60,695 bases of DNA, from the NCBI GenBank assembly GCA_020854055.1, contig JADZGD010000034.1, positions 1 through 60,695 of the forward strand, written 5' to 3'. The translations under genes were made by a program, and so were the position numbers. This stretch comes from Bryobacterales bacterium. GTDB lineage: Bacteria; Acidobacteriota; Terriglobia; Bryobacterales; Bryobacteraceae. Below are positions 1-7,883 of this stretch, in pieces. The notes beneath the pieces were generated by a model that worked only from the letters and a program-made list of their open reading frames with translations, did no database searches and had not been told where the DNA came from. Positions within the stretch are counted from its first letter, which is position 1. Every line of letters begins with the position of its first letter.

Positions 1-9
1 CCTTGGCTG

Positions 10-906
10 CTAGGTTATCCTGAGTAACTTCGATGCGTTTTGGTAGAAAATCTTTCGCAGGGCCGTCTCATTGGGCGCCAGGCGTCGCAGCGCCGCCTGC
101 TGGTCATGCGCGACGCACTGCCGGTCGTGGCCGTCGGTGTCGTTGCAATCGCTTCCGAACATCAGCCGGTCCTGGTGGCGCTCAAGAAAGCCTCTGGCGT
201 GCTCCTCATCACGCAGCATGGCGTTCAAGGCGGAGCCGGCCGAAAGATCGCCCCACATGTTGGGGTAGTCCGAAAGTAGACGGTCCGTAATTCCACCCGG
301 CGTTACCGGACCCTTCGGATACAGCACGGCCTGCTGGTGGTTCTTGTCGATATTGCCCCAGAAAGTCTGCGCGTGGCCGATGAAGTTCACCGCCGGATAA
401 GCTTCCAGCATCCTGTAAAACCGCTCGAAATGCAGGTTATAGGTGTCATGCTGGATGTGCATCAGCACCGGCACTTTGTGGTCGCGGGCAATTTCGGCTA
501 CCAGTCGCATCGCCGCCGAATCGCAGTCTACGTGAAACTTCTGCTCGCCGATTCCGATGGCACCCATCGACAGGTACTTCTCCAGCACCGCTTTTGTCTC
601 CGGAATGCCGGGCAGCTCGTTGGCGAAATAGGAGAACTGATCCTCAAGCCGCCGCGCCAGCGCGACCACGCTGTCGTTCCCCCCGGCGCCCACCGCCAGG
701 CCGTACTTTGAGCCGGCCGGCAGCAGCACCGTCCGGGTAATCCCGTTGCGCTGCTGGTGCGCAATCAACTGCTCGTCGGTGCGGCCCGAGTAGTTCGTGT
801 GCTGATGGATGTCGATGATCCGCTCGCGGCCCGCTGCCAGGGCGCAGGCAGCCCCACCGAGCAACGACCGGCGTGAAATCGTGTTGACGCTAAGCACGGC
901 GATCAA
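10..906 (-). CDS. Exported amidohydrolase-family (PF04909-type) metal-dependent hydrolase
   Basis: A TIM-barrel amidohydrolase of about 298 residues. The metal ligands are all present: H34-x-H36, H150 in the MHIQH strand, H178 in IGHAQ and D253 in FGSD. The N-terminus carries a Tat-like SRRSLLGG stretch followed by a short Ala-rich segment, which suggests export by the Tat route. The start is uncertain: the longest frame opens with TTG at 906, a GTG lies at 897, and neither has a clear Shine-Dalgarno. The gene is divergent from the FAH hydrolase at 998, with about 90 bp between them for both promoters. The substrate cannot be told; relatives hydrolyse lactones or decarboxylate ring-derived acids. 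The fold call is firm, the reaction is not. Confidence 0.8.
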   Translation of the reverse strand: MIAVLSVNTISRRSLLGGAACALAAGRERIIDIHQHTNYSGRTDEQLIAHQQRNGITRTVLLPAGSKYGLAVGAGGNDSVVALARRLEDQFSYFANELPGIPETKAVLEKYLSMGAIGIGEQKFHVDCDSAAMRLVAEIARDHKVPVLMHIQHDTYNLHFERFYRMLEAYPAVNFIGHAQTFWGNIDKNHQQAVLYPKGPVTPGGITDRLLSDYPNMWGDLSAGSALNAMLRDEEHARGFLERHQDRLMFGSDCNDTDGHDRQCVAHDQQAALRRLAPNETALRKIFYQNASKLLRIT

Positions 907-997
907 GATAGCACAATCGAACCCGCCATTTGATCAGAACAAACCGCTTTTGTCTGACCTATTGCCCGCCGGGCGTCTGTTAAGTTACCTTCGAGCT

Positions 998-1873
998 ATG
1001 CGCATTGCCACCGTGCGGGGCGAAGCCGGTGACCGCTCCGGCGTAATCTCCGGAGAGGCCGGCTCTCTCTCGATCGCCTACTTCAATACCGGCCGGACGC
1101 TCCTCGATCTGATCGGTGCCGGAAACCTGGGAAACGTTCCTACCCTGCCGGCGGTGCCCATTACCGCCAACCTGTTCGCCGCTCCCGTTCGCCATCCCGG
1201 CAAGTTGCTCTGTCTGGCAGCGAATTTTCGTGAACATATCGCCGAAAGCGGTTTCGAGACCGTGCAGCCGGCCGACATTCTGACCCAGCAGGTCTTCTTG
1301 AAACCGCCCACCTGTCTCACCGGACCGGAAACCACCGTGGTGCTGCACTCCAACAACGTCGCCGTTGGCTGGGAGGTGGAACTGGCTGTGGTAATCAGCC
1401 GCGGCGGGCGGAATATCCCGGTGGAACGGGCCATGGAGCATGTTCTTGGTTACATGGTGCTCAACGATCTGTCGGAGCGCAAGTTGAACTCCCGTGTTGA
1501 GGGCCGCCGGAAGCGCGAGTACGACCCGTTTTTCGACTGGCTGATGGGTAAGTGGTTCGACGGCTTTGCTCCCTGCGGCCCCTGGATTGTTACCGCCGAC
1601 GAGATCGCCGACCCGTACGCGCTTTCGCTGAAACTGTGGGTAAACGGCGAACTGCGGCAGAACGGTGATAGCGGCGCCATGATTTTCAACATCGCTGAAC
1701 AGATTGCCTACATGTCGTCGGTAATGACGCTCGAGCCGGGAGACATCATTTCCACCGGCACGCCGGCGGGCGCGGGATTGGGAACCGGTAGTAACGTCCT
1801 CAACCCGGGCGACGTGGTGGAGTGCGAAATTGAGGGCATCGGCCGCCTCGCTACTCGAATCGCCGCGGTCTGA
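998..1873 (+). CDS. Fumarylacetoacetate hydrolase (FAH) family protein
   Basis: A 291-residue protein of the FAH C-terminal domain family, which cleaves or isomerises acylpyruvate-type 2-oxo acids; 2,4-diketo-3-deoxy sugar acid hydrolases belong here. Family hallmarks are NFREHIAESG (H80, E83), the metal ligands E126 and E128 in GWEVEL with D157 in LNDLSER, the KWFDGFAPCGP loop near 185-195, and PGDIISTGTPAGAG near 247-260. I chose the ATG at 998 because the family domain begins directly after it; the frame is open back to 809 but that stretch is unlike the family. It is followed after 7 bp by the DUF4861 gene and then IclR, so it looks like the first gene of a sugar-acid operon. The substrate is inferred from context only. 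Confidence 0.88.
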   Translation: MRIATVRGEAGDRSGVISGEAGSLSIAYFNTGRTLLDLIGAGNLGNVPTLPAVPITANLFAAPVRHPGKLLCLAANFREHIAESGFETVQPADILTQQVFLKPPTCLTGPETTVVLHSNNVAVGWEVELAVVISRGGRNIPVERAMEHVLGYMVLNDLSERKLNSRVEGRRKREYDPFFDWLMGKWFDGFAPCGPWIVTADEIADPYALSLKLWVNGELRQNGDSGAMIFNIAEQIAYMSSVMTLEPGDIISTGTPAGAGLGTGSNVLNPGDVVECEIEGIGRLATRIAAV

Positions 1874-1880
1874 GGAGTTT

Positions 1881-3143
1881 ATGATGCGATCCATATCGGG
1901 CTGCGGACTCGGATTGCTGCTGCTGGCCGGATTGGCCACGGGGCAGGCGTCGCCCTGGAGCCAGTGGCTGCTACCCAACTTCTCCGGCCGGCTGAGCGTG
2001 GACGTGCGCAACCCCGCGGCCGTTCCGGTGGAAGCCGTGGCCTCAATTCCGGTCGTGGAGGCCGCTGCCACGGCGCCCGATTTTCCCGGCTCCCTGGCGA
2101 TTGCGCTTGCCGCTGGCGGCAATGTGGTGCCCTCTCAGACGGTCGATCTGGACGGCGACGGCGTGCCGGATCAGTTTCTGGTGTTGATGAAGCTGGCTGC
2201 GGGTGAGACGCGGCGCGTCGATGTTTATTACTCCAGGACGCTCCACGATTCCATCGCGTACCCCAAACGGGTGCAGGCGAAGCACAGCTTCGGCTATAAC
2301 TCCCAAACCGCCGCGTTGGAGTCCGAGGTGATTGGTTACCGTACTTATGGAGCATTCTTTCTCGATGTCCAGGCGCGCCTCCAGGGCCACACCGGCCTGA
2401 ATAATGACTTGGTAGGATATCTGGCGATCCGCATGAATTTCGATGCTGGCCGTGATATCTTTCATGCCGGCGATACTCTGGGGCTGGGCGGAATCTTCCT
2501 TCGCCGCGATGGAGTCGTGTACCGCCCTCCATTCAATGTTCCCGACTACGCTCACAAGCCGTCACCCGCCATGGTGCCCCATTACCGCGTTATCTCCGCC
2601 GGACCGCTGCGCGCCGTCGTCGAGGCGACTCTCGACCGCTGGAAAATTGGTGAAGACACGGTACGATTGACGGCCCGCTATTCAATTGACGCCGGCCAGG
2701 GGTTTGCGCGCTGCCGGTTTGAGGTGGCGCCGATTGATGTCAAGCCGGGCCACGTGTTTGAGGTGGGTGTCGGGGTGCGGGATTTGCCGGGTGGAATCGC
2801 CGAGTCCCGCCCGGGCTTGTTGCTGGCTACCGGCAACCAGGATCCGAAAATCGGTAATATAGGTTTGGCGGTTTATTATGATCCGGCATTCTACGAGCCG
2901 GCCGCCCCGTTGGTGCTGAAGGAATCGGCCAACCAGATCGCCGTGCTCGCCGCCCGTCTCACCGCCGGTAATGCCGTTCAGGGAGAGTACGCTGCCGCCG
3001 GCGCCTGGAGCGGCAGCGGCATACCGGACGCCGCCCGCTATCTGCCGGCGCTGGCGCCGGAAGTAAGAAACCGGCTGGAAACAGGCGGTGTTCTTTACAA
3101 TGCCACGCCGCGGCCTGAACGATTGGATCAGGAAGCGCAATAA
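1881..3143 (+). CDS. Exported DUF4861-like protein
   Basis: A 420-residue protein with an N-terminal signal peptide (hydrophobic LGLLLLAGLATG, cleavage near GQA). It resembles the DUF4861 family: an N-terminal part with a DGDGVPDQ loop near residue 95, an apparatus like ETRRVDVYYS, then the SEVIGYRTYGAFFLDV stretch and DTLGLGGIF. In other bacteria DUF4861 genes lie with pectin and uronate degradation genes, so a periplasmic role on acidic glycans is likely but unproven. The start at 1881 (two consecutive ATGs) has a GAGGAG Shine-Dalgarno overlapping the FAH stop codon; the upstream in-frame stretch from 1830 lies inside the FAH gene. Its stop codon overlaps the IclR start by one base, so translation is probably coupled. 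Confidence 0.7.
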   Translation: MMRSISGCGLGLLLLAGLATGQASPWSQWLLPNFSGRLSVDVRNPAAVPVEAVASIPVVEAAATAPDFPGSLAIALAAGGNVVPSQTVDLDGDGVPDQFLVLMKLAAGETRRVDVYYSRTLHDSIAYPKRVQAKHSFGYNSQTAALESEVIGYRTYGAFFLDVQARLQGHTGLNNDLVGYLAIRMNFDAGRDIFHAGDTLGLGGIFLRRDGVVYRPPFNVPDYAHKPSPAMVPHYRVISAGPLRAVVEATLDRWKIGEDTVRLTARYSIDAGQGFARCRFEVAPIDVKPGHVFEVGVGVRDLPGGIAESRPGLLLATGNQDPKIGNIGLAVYYDPAFYEPAAPLVLKESANQIAVLAARLTAGNAVQGEYAAAGAWSGSGIPDAARYLPALAPEVRNRLETGGVLYNATPRPERLDQEAQ

Positions 3144-4012
3144 TGGTTGAACCACAGCCAATGTCCAAGCCGAATCGAGCCGTCTACTACATCGAGGTGG
3201 TGGGCCGCGCGCTCGATGTTCTGGAGGTTTTTGTCCACGAACAGAAGTCGCAGCTCACACTGAAAGAAATCGCCACCCGCCTGGAACAGAACACGAATAC
3301 CGTGTTTCGTCTCCTCTACACCCTGGTGGAGCACGGTTACGTGGTAAAGACGAATACGAAAAAGTACGAGCTTGGATCCAAACTGCTCGACCTGAGCAAC
3401 GCGAAACTGCGCCATACCGACCTGGTCGCCGTGGCCGGCGGGCACATGGAGGCGCTGCGCGAGCAGTTCCGCGAGACGGTTAATCTCGGCATTCTGGCTG
3501 ACGGCCAGATCCGCTATATCGATGTCCGTGAGAGCCTGGAGCGTTTTCGCCTGGCGGAGATGGTGGGAGGCACCGATCCGCTGCACTGCACCGCGCTCGG
3601 TAAAGCTCACCTGGCCTGGCTACCCTTTGACGAAGTGCGCCGGCTGATGCGTGAGACGGGCATGGCGCGTGTTACGCCACACTCCATCGTTGCGATCACC
3701 GATCTCAAGGCCGATCTCGAGCGCACGCGAGCTCGCGGCTATGCGCTCGATCGCGAAGAAAGTATGTTGGGAGCGTTTTGTGTCGGCGTTCCGATTCTCA
3801 ATCAGGACCACCGGCCGGTGGCGGCGATGAGCGTTGCGGGGCCGCGCGTCAGATTCAACGAACGGCAGGTTAATGCCGTTTCGAATGCGTTGATGCAGGC
3901 CGCCGGAGCGATTCAGGCTAAGCTCGGCACCCCCAGTTCAGTAACTGCCCTTTCGGCGCCTCCGGAGCGGATTACGCGAGCTACGACCCGGCAATCGAGT
4001 ACCGTGCGGTAG
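3143..4012 (+). CDS. IclR-family transcriptional regulator
   Basis: A 289-residue regulator with an N-terminal winged helix-turn-helix (about residues 18-80, with LTLKEIATRL, TVFRLLYTLVEHGYV and YELGSKLLDL) and a C-terminal GAF-like effector domain (about 90-265, with DPLHCTALGKAHLA and GYALDREESMLGAFCVGVPI). IclR proteins bind small acids and act as repressors or activators at short palindromes. The gene starts in the TAATG overlap with the DUF4861 stop; a second ATG at 3161 is possible. It sits between the FAH/DUF4861 pair and the five-gene amidohydrolase module. A large imperfect palindrome just downstream (4035-4066) is a natural candidate operator. The last 25 or so residues are low-complexity Ser/Thr/Arg-rich and not part of the domain. 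Confidence 0.93.
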   Translation: MVEPQPMSKPNRAVYYIEVVGRALDVLEVFVHEQKSQLTLKEIATRLEQNTNTVFRLLYTLVEHGYVVKTNTKKYELGSKLLDLSNAKLRHTDLVAVAGGHMEALREQFRETVNLGILADGQIRYIDVRESLERFRLAEMVGGTDPLHCTALGKAHLAWLPFDEVRRLMRETGMARVTPHSIVAITDLKADLERTRARGYALDREESMLGAFCVGVPILNQDHRPVAAMSVAGPRVRFNERQVNAVSNALMQAAGAIQAKLGTPSSVTALSAPPERITRATTRQSSTVR

Positions 4013-4034
4013 AGTTACGGATTCTCTACTTTTG

Positions 4035-4066
4035 CGTTAGTCAAATCAATTTGTACTTGACAAACG
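4035..4066. promoter_or_regulatory. Imperfect palindrome, candidate IclR operator
   Basis: Ten-base arms at 4035-4044 (CGTTAGTCAA) and 4057-4066 (TTGACAAACG) are inverted repeats matching at 9 of 10 positions with a 12-base centre. A nested TTTGT-n5-ACAAA repeat (4050-4064) also has the 15-bp size typical of IclR sites. It lies right after the IclR gene and overlaps a perfect TTGACA -35 box, the position expected for a repressor site. The link to this IclR protein is inference. Confidence 0.5.
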
Positions 4067-4085
4067 TAAGCTTGGGGCATACCTT
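4057..4085 (+). promoter_or_regulatory. Candidate promoter of the amidohydrolase module
   Basis: A consensus -35 box TTGACA (4057-4062) is followed after 17 bases by a poor -10 box TACCTT (4080-4085). The predicted start would be only a few bases before the ATG at 4098, giving a nearly leaderless transcript, so either the -10 call or the start is imperfect. The -35 overlaps the palindrome described at 4035-4066. Confidence 0.35.
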
Positions 4086-4097
4086 CATGGTGGTTGC

Positions 4098-4835
4098 ATG
4101 ATTATCGATGCGCACGTCCATATCGGCAAATCGGCCCGGCTGCAGATTGAAGCCGGTGCCGACATGCTGGTGCGGGTGGCCGACGAACTCGGTTTCGACC
4201 GCATTTTCTGTACCGATCTGACGGCCCTGTTCTACGACATGTTCGAGGGCAACCGCCTGCTGGCTGAGGAAATGCGCCGTCACCCGGACCGCATCATCGG
4301 CTACGCCAGCATCCATTCGACACGCTTCCACCAGGCGGCGCTCGATGAACTGGATCGCTGCCGCAATGACTACGGCATGCGCGGTCTGAAAATCTATTCG
4401 ACGCCGGAAGCCACGATCGCCGAGCCCGCCATGATCCCAATTCTGGAAAAATGCGTCGAACTCGATTTTGTCGTGCTTGCGCATACCACCCCGCAGGAAT
4501 GTGAGTTTCTGCTCGGCGCGGTGCCGGAGTGCAAATTCATGATGGCGCACGCCGGCGGCCAGCCCTTCGCCAAGGGCGATTGGAACCGGGCCATCATGGC
4601 GGCCCAGCGCTTCGAGAACCTTTATCTGGAAACCGCCAGTTCCACCATCGACACGAATTTTTTGGAGTCCGCCGTGGCGGCGCTGGGCCCGCACAAGATC
4701 GTCTTCGGCACCGATACGCCGCTGCTTGACCCCTGGACGCAGTTGGTTAAGATTCGCCAGACACGGCTCGACCAGCAGTCGCTCGATCTGATTCTGGGCG
4801 GTAACATCGCCCGCCTCGCGGGGCTCTCGTCATGA
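4098..4835 (+). CDS. Amidohydrolase-family hydrolase, intact metal site
   Basis: A 245-residue, short-form TIM-barrel amidohydrolase (PF04909 type) without signal peptide, hence cytoplasmic. All metal and catalytic positions are kept: H6-x-H8 in DAHVHIG, H129 in VVLAHTTP, H151 in MMAHAGG and D206 in FGTDTP. It is the first of five genes linked by ATGA overlaps (this one into 4832). Family members hydrolyse lactones or amides or decarboxylate; the neighbours (Gfo/Idh dehydrogenase, DegT aminotransferase) suggest a sugar- or cyclitol-derived substrate. The adjacent gene is a paralogue lacking these ligands, so the two may form a heteromer. The ATG at 4098 is the only start consistent with the barrel beginning at residue 2. 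Confidence 0.88.
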   Translation: MIIDAHVHIGKSARLQIEAGADMLVRVADELGFDRIFCTDLTALFYDMFEGNRLLAEEMRRHPDRIIGYASIHSTRFHQAALDELDRCRNDYGMRGLKIYSTPEATIAEPAMIPILEKCVELDFVVLAHTTPQECEFLLGAVPECKFMMAHAGGQPFAKGDWNRAIMAAQRFENLYLETASSTIDTNFLESAVAALGPHKIVFGTDTPLLDPWTQLVKIRQTRLDQQSLDLILGGNIARLAGLSS

Positions 4836-5593
4836 TTATCGACTGTCACGCGTACATTGGAAAATGGCCATACTGGCCGGTGCCGGACAGCACTGGGGAC
4901 GAGGTGGCGGCTCTGGCTGCCGGCGCCGGCATCGATCGCGCGGTGATCACCTCCACGCGTAGCCTGTTCGTCAGTTGGCCCGACGGCAACCAGGAAGCGC
5001 GCCAGGCAGCGGCGGCCCGCCCCGAGCGGTTGATTGCGTTCGCCGTGGCCGGCCCGGGCGAACTCAGTCACAGCCTGGACGCTCACCGCCTGGAACTGGA
5101 CAACACGGTGCGTGGTGTACGGTTGTTCCCCCAGTTCCACACCTATCACCTGCTGTACGAGCCGTTTGTCGATCTGCTCTGCGAACAGGCGGCAGCCCTG
5201 CGAATCCCCGTGCAGTTGCCGCTGCGCGTGCTGATGAACTGGGGGATGCCCATGCTGGATCTGGGCTGGATGGCGGCCATTGTCGGCCGTCACCCCGCTA
5301 CGCCTTGGATTCTCAGCGGGCTGAACTACTTTCATGAATTGCGCGTTGGGCTGGCGCTCATGCGGCGCTACCCCACGGTATACCTGGAGACCTCCTGCAT
5401 CCAGGGTTTTGATGCCATCCGTAAGGTGGTTGAAGAGGTGGGTAGCGACCGGCTGCTATTCGGCACCGGGCTGCCGTTGCAGAACGCAGCCGCGGGAATG
5501 GCCAAAGTGTGCCATGCCCGCATCTCCGATGCCGGCCGCGAAGCCGTGCTGGGCGGCAACGCCCTCCGGCTGTTGAAATTAGAGGACCAATGA
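4832..5593 (+). CDS. Amidohydrolase-fold protein lacking the metal ligands (probable pseudoenzyme)
   Basis: A 253-residue paralogue of the preceding protein, recognisable by shared landmarks: MIID-H at the start, RGVRLF, the YLETS strand and the end LGGNALRLL. Aligned with its neighbour, the HxH pair is H6-A-Y8, the H129 position reads Leu or Pro in VQLPLRV, the H151 position reads Gly163 in ILSGLNY, and the catalytic Asp of FGTD is Gly213 in LFGTGLP. So four of five ligands are gone while the fold signature and length are kept. It overlaps the first amidohydrolase and the dehydrogenase by ATGA at both ends. A scaffold, regulatory or metal-independent role is inferred. The reading frame is uninterrupted, so this is not a decayed pseudogene. 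Confidence 0.82.
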   Translation: MIIDCHAYIGKWPYWPVPDSTGDEVAALAAGAGIDRAVITSTRSLFVSWPDGNQEARQAAAARPERLIAFAVAGPGELSHSLDAHRLELDNTVRGVRLFPQFHTYHLLYEPFVDLLCEQAAALRIPVQLPLRVLMNWGMPMLDLGWMAAIVGRHPATPWILSGLNYFHELRVGLALMRRYPTVYLETSCIQGFDAIRKVVEEVGSDRLLFGTGLPLQNAAAGMAKVCHARISDAGREAVLGGNALRLLKLEDQ

Positions 5594-6615
5594 ACACCAT
5601 TCGAATCGGTATCGTCGGAGCGGGATTCATGGGGCGCACCAGCGCCGAGACCATCACCCGCTATCTGTCCGATACCCGGCTTGTTGCCATCGCCGGCGGC
5701 ACGCGGGCGCCGGGGCTCGCCGCCGATTATGGCGTGGCGTGTGAAACCACGCCGGGCGCGCTGTTTGCTCGTGACGATATTGACGCTGTCTTCATCAGCA
5801 CCCCGCATGCCGAACACGCCGCGCAGGCGCTCGAAGCCGTCCGGCGTGGCAAGCACGTGCTGCTCGATAAGCCGATGGCGCACACCGTTCCGGATTGTGA
5901 TGCCATCATTCAGGCGGCGCGGCACTCCAATGTCAAGCTGATGATCATGTTCGGCCAGCGGTTCCGCACCGTGAATCAGCGGGCGTATCAACTGATTCAG
6001 GAAGGCGCCATTGGCCGGCTCACCATGATTCACAGCTATTGTTTGAATAGCGGCGGGCTGGCATCGCTGCCCGCCTGGCAGAGCCGTCCGGAGAATTTGG
6101 GTACTCTGTTTGCGCACGGAGTTCACAATATCGATCTGGTGCGCTGGTTTACGGGCGCTGAAGTGGAGACGGTGGCGGCCCACTCCCAGGAGGAAAAGCC
6201 AGGCCACGAGATTTCCACCATGGCCGTTCTCGGAATGACGAACGACGTGCTGGCCAGTCTCTGGGTAAGTTGGAACATCCCGCCGCCGGGCTTTCCATCC
6301 AGCGGCTTTTCGGCCCGCGTTGTCGGCGAAAAAGGATTGCTCGATCTGGATGCTTACGGCTGCCTGCGGCTGGGAAAAGACGGCGCCTGGAGCATTGCCG
6401 CCGAGCAGGCGCCCATCGACTGGAAGGGTAAAGGCGCTCTCGACCCGGTGCGCCTGGAGGCCTACCAGCGGCAGGGTAACGAGTTTCTATCCAGCATCCG
6501 CGAAGACCGCCAGCCTGCGATCACCGGTGAGGACGGACGCGCGGCAGTGGCCGTTGCGCTGGCGGCCTATGAATCAGCGAAATCCCGGCAAACTGTCCGT
6601 TTGGAGAGACGATGA
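5590..6615 (+). CDS. Gfo/Idh/MocA-family oxidoreductase
   Basis: A 341-residue cytoplasmic NAD(P)-dependent dehydrogenase of the Gfo/Idh/MocA family. The Rossmann loop is GIVGAGFMG (residues 7-15), the conserved lysine is K94 in LDKPMA, and the second catalytic region is GVHNIDLVRWFTG around residue 180. Family members oxidise or reduce hydroxyls of sugars, sugar phosphates and inositols. Translation starts at 5590 within an ATGA overlap with the pseudo-amidohydrolase; the frame is open back to 5509 but that would be inside the previous gene. Being next to a DegT aminotransferase suggests an oxidise-then-transaminate (or the reverse, deaminate) step pair on a sugar or cyclitol, as in inosamine and 3-amino-sugar pathways. 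Confidence 0.92.
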   Translation: MNTIRIGIVGAGFMGRTSAETITRYLSDTRLVAIAGGTRAPGLAADYGVACETTPGALFARDDIDAVFISTPHAEHAAQALEAVRRGKHVLLDKPMAHTVPDCDAIIQAARHSNVKLMIMFGQRFRTVNQRAYQLIQEGAIGRLTMIHSYCLNSGGLASLPAWQSRPENLGTLFAHGVHNIDLVRWFTGAEVETVAAHSQEEKPGHEISTMAVLGMTNDVLASLWVSWNIPPPGFPSSGFSARVVGEKGLLDLDAYGCLRLGKDGAWSIAAEQAPIDWKGKGALDPVRLEAYQRQGNEFLSSIREDRQPAITGEDGRAAVAVALAAYESAKSRQTVRLERR

Positions 6616-7883
6616 CCGAGCGCGATCGCAAGTTGGCCCTGTTTGGCGGCGATAAGGCGGTGCGTGATGAACTGCCGCACTTTCTCAACGCCGCCGGACG
6701 CACCTTCGGAGCCGAAGAGGAACGGCTGCTGCTCGAAGCCCTGCGTTCGGGTTGTCTGAGTCGAAACGGAGGAACCTTCGTACATCGCCTGGAGAGTGAA
6801 TTCGCCGCCCGTCTGGGAACCCGCCACGCCGTGGCCTGCTCTTCCGGCAGCGCGGCGGTTCACTTGGCGGTAGCCGCGCTCGATCCCGAACCGGGGGACG
6901 AATTCATCGTTCCTCCAATTACCGACCTGGGCACGATGCTCCCGGTAATCTGGAACAATTGCCTGCCCGTGTTTGCCGATGTCGACCGGCGCACCCTGAC
7001 GCTCGATCCGGACGACGTGCGGCGGAAGATCGGCCCCCGCACCCGCGCCATTATCGCCGTCCACCTGGCCGGCCAACCCTGCGATCTGGACGCGCTGGCC
7101 GCGATTGCCCGCGAACATGGCATAGTGCTCATCGAAGATTGTGCTCAGGCCTATTGGGCCGAACACAGGGGCCGCCGCGTGGGCACTATCGGTGACATAG
7201 CCTGCTTCAGTCTTCAGCAAAGCAAGCACATCACCTGCGGGGAAGGCGGCATCATGGCCACCGATAACGAAGAGTATGCGCGCCGCGCCGTACTGTTCGC
7301 GGATAAGGCCTGGCCCCGGGAATCGTCCGCGCTCGGTTCTTCACGTTTCCTGTTTCTGGCTCAGAACTACCGGTTGTCGGAACTGCAGGGGGCGGTGGCG
7401 GTCGCCCAACTGCCCAAGATCGAATCCGTGGTGGAGCGCCGCCGGCAGGCAGCCGAAAAGCTCACCGCGCGGATCTCCCGAGCCAGGGGTGTCAGCGGAC
7501 CGTATACGCTGCCGGGCACCCGGCCCGCCTACTGGCTTTACATGCTACACGTGGACGCTAAGCGGGCCGGCGTGGATGCCGAACACTTCGGCAACGCGCT
7601 GGTGGCCGAGGGAGTACCGGCCTGGGTGCGCTACCTGGTGGATCCGCTCTACTGCTCGCCGATCTTCGCGGAACAAAAAACTTACGGCACCTCCGGCTTC
7701 CCATTCCGCGAATGGGGCCGGCAGAAGTTTGCCAAGGGCCTCTGTCCCAATGCCGAAAAGGCCCTCTCCGGCGTAATCGCCATCCACTGGAACGAAAACT
7801 ATAACGACATGCACATCGAACAGATTGCGGCGGCGATTCTGAAGGTTGCCCGCCACTTCGCCGGCGAGCCGGCGGCCGCATGA
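6612..7883 (+). CDS. DegT/DnrJ/EryC1/StrS-family PLP aminotransferase
   Basis: A 423-residue PLP enzyme. The Schiff-base lysine is K205 in QQSKHITCGEGG, the PLP pocket includes D176 and Q179 in EDCAQA, and the fold-I cofactor-binding CSSGSAAVHLA is at 76-86. The N-terminus (LALFGGDKAVRDELP) resembles the branch containing AHBA synthase and glutamine:scyllo-inosose aminotransferase more than the nucleotide-sugar branch. The reaction would be glutamine- or glutamate-dependent amination of a keto sugar or keto cyclitol, possibly the product of the preceding Gfo/Idh enzyme. It overlaps both neighbours by ATGA. The acceptor is unknown. The direction (biosynthetic or catabolic) cannot be told from sequence. 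Confidence 0.9.
   Translation: MTERDRKLALFGGDKAVRDELPHFLNAAGRTFGAEEERLLLEALRSGCLSRNGGTFVHRLESEFAARLGTRHAVACSSGSAAVHLAVAALDPEPGDEFIVPPITDLGTMLPVIWNNCLPVFADVDRRTLTLDPDDVRRKIGPRTRAIIAVHLAGQPCDLDALAAIAREHGIVLIEDCAQAYWAEHRGRRVGTIGDIACFSLQQSKHITCGEGGIMATDNEEYARRAVLFADKAWPRESSALGSSRFLFLAQNYRLSELQGAVAVAQLPKIESVVERRRQAAEKLTARISRARGVSGPYTLPGTRPAYWLYMLHVDAKRAGVDAEHFGNALVAEGVPAWVRYLVDPLYCSPIFAEQKTYGTSGFPFREWGRQKFAKGLCPNAEKALSGVIAIHWNENYNDMHIEQIAAAILKVARHFAGEPAAA

Noticed and set aside
809..997. N-terminal extension of the FAH gene
   Set aside because: It overlaps the divergent amidohydrolase gene and has no similarity to FAH proteins; the ATG at 998 fits the family start.
980..2122. A 380-codon antisense frame across FAH and DUF4861 genes
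   Set aside because: It spans two genes with clear family motifs and its own translation is compositionally typical of a shadow frame.
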